From positions 124,001-188,000 of the forward strand of contig NZ_AUHD01000005.1 in NCBI RefSeq assembly GCF_000423005.1: a stretch of 64,000 nt of DNA. Direction: 5' to 3'. Of this stretch, positions 57,801 to 64,000 are shown in pieces. The stretch's first letter is position 1. Each line of letters starts with the position of its first letter. Source of the DNA: Gelidibacter mesophilus DSM 14095 (GTDB lineage Bacteria; Bacteroidota; Bacteroidia; Flavobacteriales; Flavobacteriaceae). The notes under the pieces are model-generated. The model saw nothing but the letters and a program-made list of their open reading frames with translations. It ran no database searches and was not told the origin of the DNA. The position numbers were made by a program, and so were the translations under genes.

Positions 57801-59875
57801 AGCTTAGCGTTATTAGGTCAGTTCCAGCTGTGATTTATGCTGATAGTGAAGAACTCGTGGGTGAGTTCGCTCCAGCCGTGCAAGCAGCTGATGGAGATCC
57901 TAATACTATTTGGCATACAAAATGGAGAGGGACCAGTGACCCATATCCTCATGAGATACAAATAGATTTGGGCGAGCAACAAAGTGTGCTAGGCCTTGAA
58001 TATTTACCTCGACAAGACGCTAGTTTAAATGGTACAATTGCTGGGTATGAAATTTATGTAAGTAATACTAATGGTAATTGGGGCGTTCCAGTAGCAACTT
58101 CCAATACAAATGGAACATGGGCGTACAATCATGATAGAAAAACTGTAAATTTTACTCAAAAACAAGGTCGATATGTCCGGTTACGTGCCACTTCGGAAGG
58201 CGCTGGTCAAGCATGGGCATCCGCTGCGGAAATTAAGGTTTTAACGCCATCTAATCAGTGCGTTAAATCTATATTGGTAAATGTTCAAAATCCTATAACT
58301 TATACCTATTCTAATGACACATGGACGCCTAGCGATCCAACCAATGGTTTAGCAACTTCAATCGATACGATTATAATTAATGATGGTGAAGTTCAATTTT
58401 CCAACGATATATTCTGTGGTAATTTAATAGTTGAACCAGGTGCGGCACTAACTGTAAATGCCGCTGCGACATTGACAGCTACTATAATAACTTTGAATTC
58501 TATATCAAGTTCTTATTCTAGTTTAATTGTTAATGGTGAAGTAAATGGAGAGGTTAATTATAAGCGATTTGTCAATATCATAGGATCGTCTTCTGGTGGA
58601 AACGACCTTATCTCTTCGCCTGTAGAAAATGGAATATTTGATTTTGATTTTGTGGATGCAAATCCAAATTTACCGCAGAATCCTAATAACTTTGGAATAT
58701 ATGCATTTGCTCCTTTTAATGTAGATAATGGTGCTTATGAGAATTTTGACATTGGTGTTTACCGCCAAGGTGAAATTCCTCTGATCTCTGGGATGGGTTA
58801 TAGAGCGGCGACAAATGAAGGCAGTAACTTAACCTTTACGGGGTCGGTTGCCAAATCGATTGTCAATATTCCTATTTCGGATGCTTCGGCAGGCCGCGCT
58901 TGGAACCTTATTGGTAATCCGTATCCATCTTATCTTGATGTGAAAGAGTTCGTTGAAAATAATGTAGACGAATTTAACGCTCAATACATGGCGGTTTATG
59001 GTTATACGGGTAGTAAAGGCAGTTGGGAAACTTATAATAATGCGACAGATGGACCATTAATTGCTCCAGGACAGGGGTTCTTTGTTAAAGCAAAATCAAA
59101 TGGTGGTGTTATTCAGTTTACGCCAGCAATGAGACGTGCAGGGTCTTCAGATGACTTTATTCTTGGAAGACAAAATGCGAATAAGGCCTTAAGTAAGCTT
59201 AAGTTAAGCAACGCATCCACTTCTGTGTCAACGAGCATCTATTTTATTGAAGGAACAACTAGAGGCTTGGATCCGGGATATGATGCTGCTGCTTATGGAG
59301 CTACTGCAGTTGATTTTGCAATATTTACTAACTTATTAAAGGATAATTTAGGCCTTGATATCGCTATTCAGTCTTTGCCTTATGAAGATATTAATGACGT
59401 AGTAGTACCTTTGGGAATTAAATCAAAGCCTGAAGCTAAACTTGTGATCAGTATTGATGAGCTCTCCACGCTTCCATCCAATATTAATGTTTATTTAGAA
59501 GACACTGTAAATAAGACGCTTACTTTGTTGAATAATGAGACATTTGTATTTTCCCCAGAGACAGAAATAAATGGAATTGGCCGTTTCTTTGTGCACTATT
59601 CAGCAAAAACGCTTTCAATTTTGGATATGGATACTGATGACAATTTACATATTTATACTACGGTATCGCCTAAGGCTTTATATATTAAGGGACAACTGAC
59701 AAAAGCAACCACCGCCAGTCTATACGATATTCAAGGCCGATTGGTATTGAGTAAAGTTCTAAATCCTAGTACTACAGAGAACACAATAGATATCTCAACC
59801 GTAAGCACTGGAGTTTATGTGGTTAAGCTTAATAATGATAATCAAATTAAAACCCAAAAGATTATCATTAAATAA
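54854..59875 (+). CDS. Secreted copper-radical oxidase paralogue with LamG, two discoidin domains and T9SS sorting domain
   Basis: 1673 residues, a paralogue of the preceding protein. It has a signal peptide ending near GLAQ and an oxidase propeller plus DUF1929 domain (about 25-505). The active-site residues are Cys99, Tyr143 (ARGYQ), Trp161, Tyr365-His366 and His452. The LamG-like domain is at about 518-755. Two discoidin/F5-8C-like modules follow, about 850-985 and 993-1132, each starting with a D.NP-type loop and YWHTEW or IWHTKW and closing with RYVRF or RYVRL. The first paralogue has only one. The C-terminal sorting domain (about 1600-1673) matches that of the neighbour. Discoidin and LamG modules bind glycans, so the enzyme is probably targeted to a polysaccharide. 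It has its own promoter region and terminator. Confidence 0.92.
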   Translation: MNNFTYSTIFSLLLLLGVKGLAQNAQTVGQWSAPIPFDIVPVAVANLPDGKLLTWSSKYHDNFGGADGYTFTQIFDPSIGSDGGVFPRTRTQTNHDMFCPGINNLADGRIMATGGSSSERASIYDPKTQLWTRADDMLVARGYQGAVTLADGSAFTLGGSWSGGAYGGRTGEVWTEESGWRLLPGLPGELLWNAEDSNREPENEFRLDNHAWLFAAPNGKVFHAGPGETMHWFDVTGNGSSQVIGQRGTDKSAMNGNAVLYDIGKVLKIGGNGSYDGNDLSTTKGYVIDFNDENNVTVTQTSNDMAHGRIYVTSVALPNGEVLVLGGMNRSRVFSDVDAHLSAEMFNPDTNTFRTLASMQVPRTYHSAGILLNDGRVFIGGGGLCGNCPAGGANHPDAEIYSPPYLFDTNGDLAVRPTLGAPDNAFYENILPVTASSDVTEFAFVRMSSATHSVNNEQRRVPVTFTESNGVYLLNMPNANIMTPGYYMLFAMNGDGVPSMSEAVLVGPPDARIHGEDLLVEFEFFEGTGSFITDTSGKGNNGEIKERDDNGVSIPLSSEFWTPDGFSGSALKMDGMEFTSNTIVEVPTSPSLAALTDQITVMAWVNRNTGSVIPQNGEIPNVAIFAHDYASFFFGYHNSLYKLEFFTDNGGAASCYTGEYNPGEWEHLVGTYDGAVARLYVNGKQICSDIVTGNLQINTQDPLYNTFTLSGFYDRRPAPVVAYGNSSGITDELDGSMDKFKLYGIALTAEEIQNIYNNERGVVVDGKSCEDLEIVYEINGVRNSGATEITVNEGDDVGLFLNIETVDHTLRAPDGSILNNNIITDITNAQAGLYTINTTLDMPFLLDPMLLSVSSEETVDEAAGALNALDGNPATYWHTEWAPGGQATDPNYPHEMVLDMGENSVLSGFSYLPRQEQSNGRVGDFAIYISDSTTDWGTAVASGTGTNNMTAQTLTFPATQGRYVRFLALTPAIAGQRWASAAELSVIRSVPAVIYADSEELVGEFAPAVQAADGDPNTIWHTKWRGTSDPYPHEIQIDLGEQQSVLGLEYLPRQDASLNGTIAGYEIYVSNTNGNWGVPVATSNTNGTWAYNHDRKTVNFTQKQGRYVRLRATSEGAGQAWASAAEIKVLTPSNQCVKSILVNVQNPITYTYSNDTWTPSDPTNGLATSIDTIIINDGEVQFSNDIFCGNLIVEPGAALTVNAAATLTATIITLNSISSSYSSLIVNGEVNGEVNYKRFVNIIGSSSGGNDLISSPVENGIFDFDFVDANPNLPQNPNNFGIYAFAPFNVDNGAYENFDIGVYRQGEIPLISGMGYRAATNEGSNLTFTGSVAKSIVNIPISDASAGRAWNLIGNPYPSYLDVKEFVENNVDEFNAQYMAVYGYTGSKGSWETYNNATDGPLIAPGQGFFVKAKSNGGVIQFTPAMRRAGSSDDFILGRQNANKALSKLKLSNASTSVSTSIYFIEGTTRGLDPGYDAAAYGATAVDFAIFTNLLKDNLGLDIAIQSLPYEDINDVVVPLGIKSKPEAKLVISIDELSTLPSNINVYLEDTVNKTLTLLNNETFVFSPETEINGIGRFFVHYSAKTLSILDMDTDDNLHIYTTVSPKALYIKGQLTKATTASLYDIQGRLVLSKVLNPSTTENTIDISTVSTGVYVVKLNNDNQIKTQKIIIK

Positions 59876-59901
59876 GACATAAAAAAATAACTTTAACACA
59901 G

Positions 59902-59922
59902 GCTGCTCTCACTAAGAGCAGC
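59902..59922 (+). terminator. Terminator of the second oxidase gene
   Basis: GCTGCTCT-CACTA-AGAGCAGC, an 8-bp GC-rich perfect stem, is followed directly by TTTTTG and TTTTTT. Confidence 0.88.
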
Positions 59923-60310
59923 TTTTTGTTTTTTAAATATTTTTAAACTCGAGGAAAAGCTAATAACGAAAATTTTGGAGTCATTAAAATAAAATAGCTT
60001 GGATGAAAAAATAACATTGATGGATTTCTTGTACGCAAAGACCAATGAAGTTATTTTCTATCTTGAGTATACTGCTATTTGATTCGAATTTTTCGAAATT
60101 GTAGTTGCATTTGAATCGCTATTATGCTCCTATCAAAGTCTTTTAAAATGAAGATGTAACAATTTCATGTTTTAAAAACCAGCTAAGTTTAGTAGAAAGC
60201 CTTTATCCATGAATTTCACATTTAATAATCGATTATTGATGCTTTTTAATATCGATCGTCGCGTTTAATTAATTAATGACCGTGATATATTGTTGATTAA
60301 TAGATGTTTC

Positions 60311-60346
60311 GTCGAAAAAAAAAGTAGTTTATCTTGATAAATATTT
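60311..60346 (+). promoter_or_regulatory. Upstream block shared with the second oxidase gene (copy 2)
   Basis: GTCGAAAA, 5 bases, GTAGTTT-NN-CTTGATAAAT-N-TTT, the same spacing as at 54706-54741. It ends 55 bases before the ATG at 60401. Confidence 0.6.
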
Positions 60347-60400
60347 ATTTAAAGTATTAGTGCTTTTCTTTATGAAGCTATTAATCAAATTCTTTCTTCG

Positions 60401-63400
60401 ATGTTTTATTCAACAAAAAAAAACAGGATTTCCTTTGTAATTTTGGGGATTTCCATCTTTGCTGTCCTGGGAGTTGCACCTTTTTTCTTAGGATCAGGTC
60501 TTACCACACCTGTGCCTGTAGGAACATTCTTAAACGGAAACTTTCCAGATGTTACAGCGTCGGCCCTGCCTTATCGACCAGCTTTTCCAAACCTTACTTT
60601 CAATTCCCCTTTAACATTCGCTGATGTACCCAATAGTAACGTATTGATAGTTGGTCAGCGTAATGGTGAAATTTTTTGGTTTGAGAATGATGAAACAGTG
60701 ACCACAAAGAACCTCTTGGCAGATTTGTCTGACAGGGTAGGTGTGGTGTGGGATGGAGGGTTTTTAGGTTTAGCCATCCATCCTGAATTTGGTACTCCTG
60801 GTAAGAATTATTTTTATACTTATTATACTTCCAAAGATGATCAAGGTAGAGATTTCCCTGATGCCTTTTTAAGTGGTTTCGGATGTTATCAGGAGGATTA
60901 TTGGGGTGGTTTTCTGTATCTAAGACGTTATGAAATTAACCCAGCCACATTTACTATTGTTCCAGGATCAGAATTAACAATGCTTAAAATGCGAATGTTT
61001 AGTTGTACGCATCGTGGAGGATCTATGGATTTCGGAACAGATGGATTTTTATATTTGACCACGGGTGAACAATCTGCTTATACAAAACCACAAAATATAA
61101 CCACCAATTTGGACGGAGCAGTTTTAAGAATTGACGTCAATCAAGATCCGACTAAAAGTCATGCGCCTATAAGAAGGTTAAACACCGGACGTTTTGCAGA
61201 TGAAATATCTGGTGTTGGCTATGGGATACCAAATGACAATCCATTTCTAAGTCCTTCCGGTCAAAATTTTGAAGAATACTATACGCTAGGTCATAGAAAT
61301 CCGCATAGAATGACCAAAGATGCACTCACTGGCACTTTTTATATTGGAGAAGTTGGAGAGAGTACGCACGAAGAAATTAATGTAGTTAAAAAAGGAAAAA
61401 ATTATGGATGGCCTGTTTATGAAGGTTATGCTACGGGTCCTGGAGCGAATTGTGGCAGGCCTGATGCTGGAATGTATAATAATATGCCACATGAAGGTCC
61501 TTTGGTGGCTTTTCCTCGTTCAGATGCGAACACCATAATAGGGGGTTATGTCTATCGTGGCACCAAAATGCCTGACTTATATGGTAAATTTATCTGTGCG
61601 GATTATGGAGCTGGTGAAGAAATTTGGTCTGTAGATGTAAATACTGGTGCTTATGATCTAATAACGGCATTTTCACCAACAGATATTATATCTTTTGGAG
61701 AAGACAATAAGGGAGAACTTTATTTATTACCTCAAGGAGATAATGTTTTTTTATATACCTTAACTCAAGTGAATGAGTCGCCCACTGATTCCGCTCCCCA
61801 ATTACTTTCAGAGACTGGTGCTTTTCAAGATTTACAAACATTGACGCCAAATCCTGGAGTCATACCGTACGATTTAATAGAATCATTTTGGTCTGATGGG
61901 GCTGAGAAAAAACGATGGTTGGTAATTCCCAATGATGGTGCTCATGATACACCACAGGAAAAAATTAGTTTTTCAGAAGATGGTGATTGGGAATTCCCTA
62001 CTGGATCTGTAATCATAAAGCATTTTGAAATGCCAATTGATGAGTTGAATCCGATGGTAACAAAACGTCTGGAAACTCGCTTCTCAGTAAAAGCCAGTTC
62101 CGGTAACTTTTACTTTTTGACCTATAAATGGAACAGTGCTCAAACAGATGCTGTTTTGTTGGAAACTCGTTTGGATGAAAATATTGAAATTACTACAGCG
62201 AATGGGTCTATAAGAAATCAAACGTGGACCTATCCAGGTGTTCAAGATTGTATCTCTTGCCATAATCCTGCAACAAAAGGAACTTTAGGCACTAGAACCC
62301 GCTATATGAATTCTGATTTGACCTACCCAACCACCGGACTAACAGCCAATCAATTGGTCACCTTAAGTCATTTAGGAATTTTAGATGAACCCATTGACGA
62401 TAATACTGTGTTGGGCTATCAGACCTACAAAGCTCTTGATGACACCAGTGCTAACTTGGATGATAAGGCAAGATCTTATCTCGATTTGAATTGCGCTTAT
62501 TGTCACAGACCCGGAGGAACTGGAGAAAGAGCACAGTTTGATTTAAGACTTTCCAACAATTTAGTTGAAACAGGGTTGATGTACGCCGGAATAAATACGC
62601 CTCTAGGAATTCCTGGGGAGAAGATAGTAGTAGGTGGTGATGCTTCAAAATCTATCCTTTACCATAGAACAGAGAGCATTGATCCTACGGTTGCGATGCC
62701 TCCAATTGCTAAAAATGTAGTGGATCAAAAAGGGGTAGACCTCATTTTTGAATGGATAAACCAACTCGATCCCAATTATGAGGATCCAAGGATTAAGCCT
62801 TCTACTTACATGGTTACAAACGTAGGCAGCAGTTTGGTAATGGATATCGCTGGGGTATCTCAGGCCAATTATGCCGATGTGCATCAATGGCAGTATGTTG
62901 CTGGAGGTAATCAACAATTTATAATAACATCCGCAGGTGGTATTTATTATACGCTCAAAGCAGTTCATAGTAGTAAAAATATAGACGTTGCAGGTCAAGG
63001 TCAAGCTCCAGGAACTAATGTGATTCAATATGAAGAGAATGGTACGGATGCCCAATTATTTTCCTTTGACTATCTTGGAAATGGTCAATATGCCATAAAA
63101 AGTAAAGCGAATGGTCTCTATCTTGGAATAGAGAATAAGTCGGTGGTTAATGGCGGTAGTATTAAAACCTATGCCAATGATGGATCTGATTTTTTTAAGT
63201 GGACATTTACTGATTTATTGAACGTTCCAGTAACTGGAGTTTCCGTAACACCTGAGTCGGCAGGTGTATTCACAGATGAAACCTTTTCTTTAACTGCCTC
63301 GGTATTGCCTGTTAACGCTAGTGAACAGAATGTCCTGTGGTCTTCAAGTGATGAAACCGTTGCTACGGTAGATGGATTTGGAGTTGTTACCGGCATTAAT

Positions 63401-64000
63401 ATAGGCACTGCTACCATTTCAGCAACTACCGTTGAGGGCGCATTCACTGACGTTTCTCAGATAACCGTATACGCGGGTTCTACCATTGGTGCTTCTGTTT
63501 ACAACATAACCAACGTAGGCAGTGCATTGGATATGGGTGTTGCTGGGCAATCCTTAGATGATCTTGCGGATGTTATTCAATATATAGGTAGTTCAATTCC
63601 TGATCAGCGGTTTATTATAGCACCTGCTGGAGAGAATTATTATACGTTGAAGGCCGTGCATAGCAATAAAAATGTAGATGTGCTATATGCCGGACAAGAA
63701 CAGGGAACGAATGTAATACAGTACCTAGAAAATGGCACGGATGCTCAATTATTTTCTTTGGAATATCTTGGGGACGACAAGTACGCGATAAAGAGCAAAG
63801 TAAACGGACTTTATTTGGGAATAGAAAATAATTCAACAGATGTTGGGGCTAGCATTAAAACTTATGCCAATGATGGATCTGATTTCTTTAAGTGGACATT
63901 TACGGATTTAAGAGCAAATGATTGTATCGGGACCATTGTGGATCATACCGACCCAGTCGGTACTGGCACCATTACTGCAAGAGGAGAGATTGATATAGCA
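60401..64000 (+). CDS. PQQ-dependent sugar dehydrogenase-like / diheme cytochrome c / ricin-like / Big2 fusion protein (3' end outside window)
   Basis: 1200 codons are open from the ATG at 60401 to the window edge with no stop. The N-terminus (MFYSTKKNRISFVILGISIF) is a signal or membrane anchor. A glucose/sorbosone dehydrogenase-like beta-propeller (about 50-460; LGLAIHPEFG, HRNPHRM, GENYGWP-like KNYGWPVYEG) follows. A cytochrome region (about 470-800) has two CxxCH heme sites, CISCH at 617-621 and CAYCH at 698-702, and a possible Met ligand at 766 (AMPP). This tail resembles the SO2930/HNE_0200 diheme family. Then comes a ricin-like module (about 800-940), a Big2 domain (about 945-1025) and a second, very similar ricin-like module (about 1030-1170). 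It should oxidise a sugar with PQQ and pass electrons to its own hemes. Confidence 0.88.
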   Translation, partial: MFYSTKKNRISFVILGISIFAVLGVAPFFLGSGLTTPVPVGTFLNGNFPDVTASALPYRPAFPNLTFNSPLTFADVPNSNVLIVGQRNGEIFWFENDETVTTKNLLADLSDRVGVVWDGGFLGLAIHPEFGTPGKNYFYTYYTSKDDQGRDFPDAFLSGFGCYQEDYWGGFLYLRRYEINPATFTIVPGSELTMLKMRMFSCTHRGGSMDFGTDGFLYLTTGEQSAYTKPQNITTNLDGAVLRIDVNQDPTKSHAPIRRLNTGRFADEISGVGYGIPNDNPFLSPSGQNFEEYYTLGHRNPHRMTKDALTGTFYIGEVGESTHEEINVVKKGKNYGWPVYEGYATGPGANCGRPDAGMYNNMPHEGPLVAFPRSDANTIIGGYVYRGTKMPDLYGKFICADYGAGEEIWSVDVNTGAYDLITAFSPTDIISFGEDNKGELYLLPQGDNVFLYTLTQVNESPTDSAPQLLSETGAFQDLQTLTPNPGVIPYDLIESFWSDGAEKKRWLVIPNDGAHDTPQEKISFSEDGDWEFPTGSVIIKHFEMPIDELNPMVTKRLETRFSVKASSGNFYFLTYKWNSAQTDAVLLETRLDENIEITTANGSIRNQTWTYPGVQDCISCHNPATKGTLGTRTRYMNSDLTYPTTGLTANQLVTLSHLGILDEPIDDNTVLGYQTYKALDDTSANLDDKARSYLDLNCAYCHRPGGTGERAQFDLRLSNNLVETGLMYAGINTPLGIPGEKIVVGGDASKSILYHRTESIDPTVAMPPIAKNVVDQKGVDLIFEWINQLDPNYEDPRIKPSTYMVTNVGSSLVMDIAGVSQANYADVHQWQYVAGGNQQFIITSAGGIYYTLKAVHSSKNIDVAGQGQAPGTNVIQYEENGTDAQLFSFDYLGNGQYAIKSKANGLYLGIENKSVVNGGSIKTYANDGSDFFKWTFTDLLNVPVTGVSVTPESAGVFTDETFSLTASVLPVNASEQNVLWSSSDETVATVDGFGVVTGINIGTATISATTVEGAFTDVSQITVYAGSTIGASVYNITNVGSALDMGVAGQSLDDLADVIQYIGSSIPDQRFIIAPAGENYYTLKAVHSNKNVDVLYAGQEQGTNVIQYLENGTDAQLFSLEYLGDDKYAIKSKVNGLYLGIENNSTDVGASIKTYANDGSDFFKWTFTDLRANDCIGTIVDHTDPVGTGTITARGEIDIA
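62805..63910 (+). repeat. Duplicated ricin-like module within the PQQ dehydrogenase gene
   Basis: Two copies of a ricin-like module, about 62805-63220 and 63494-63910, are offset by 693 bases with a Big2 module between. The last 55 bases of each (around ATGCCAATGATGGATCTGAT) are nearly identical at DNA level. Confidence 0.8.

Larger units (their letters stand above)
59876..60400. other. Intergenic region before the PQQ dehydrogenase gene
   Basis: 525 bases without a gene. It holds the terminator of the second oxidase (59902-59922) and the shared upstream block (60311-60346). An ATG frame at 60372 stops after 22 codons and is not credible. Confidence 0.7.

Noticed and set aside
60372-60440. 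Alternative ATG just upstream of the PQQ dehydrogenase
   Set aside because: It is in another frame and stops after 22 codons; the ATG at 60401 opens the 1200-codon frame.
62805-63910. Repeat region as a CRISPR array
   Set aside because: The repeats are about 400-base protein modules in one open frame, not short repeats with spacers.

Overview
The window is from an AT-rich member of the Bacteroidota, most likely a marine Flavobacteriaceae. The lineage markers are BshC (bacillithiol synthesis), the rpmB-rpmG-DUF4295-ftsY cluster, type IX secretion (T9SS) C-terminal sorting domains on two giant secreted proteins, TAnnTTTG-type promoters and dispersed flavobacterial hairpins. I recognise no tRNA, rRNA, insertion sequence, prophage or CRISPR array.

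Layout. 1-5.2 kb: the end of an HAE1-type RND pump, its TolC-like partner, and a DsbD-like reductase. 5.2-16.7 kb, minus strand: a FUSC-family membrane protein, an unknown secreted protein, pyruvate carboxylase, HtpG, and an S9 peptidase broken by a one-base frameshift. 16.9-20.6 kb: a FabH-type synthase, a 949-base gene-free stretch, a CoA-binding protein and a sodium:solute symporter. 20.8-32.7 kb, plus strand: housekeeping genes recR, a GT2 glycosyltransferase, an E2 acyltransferase, an exonuclease, FAH hydrolase-Hpt-CinA, rpmB-rpmG-DUF4295, ftsY, a lipoprotein amidase and rimO. mgtE follows on the minus strand. 34.5-42.2 kb: a metal-efflux operon (response regulator, histidine kinase, TolC-like, HlyD-like and CzcA-like proteins). 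The kinase has an in-frame TGA in its ATP-binding G2 box. 42.3-49.3 kb: a CarboxypepD_reg-like protein, an M14 peptidase, BshC and a PLP decarboxylase.

49.6-64 kb is the most distinctive region. Two tandem paralogues of 1574 and 1673 residues look like true copper-radical oxidases: every galactose oxidase copper and radical ligand can be placed. Each is fused to LamG and discoidin modules and a T9SS sorting domain. A third gene, open to the window edge, joins a PQQ/sorbosone dehydrogenase-like propeller to a two-CxxCH cytochrome region, two ricin-like modules and a Big2 domain. The second oxidase and this dehydrogenase share a 36-base upstream block with identical internal spacing, which suggests co-regulation. 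I infer an extracellular carbohydrate or alcohol oxidation locus; the substrate is unknown.
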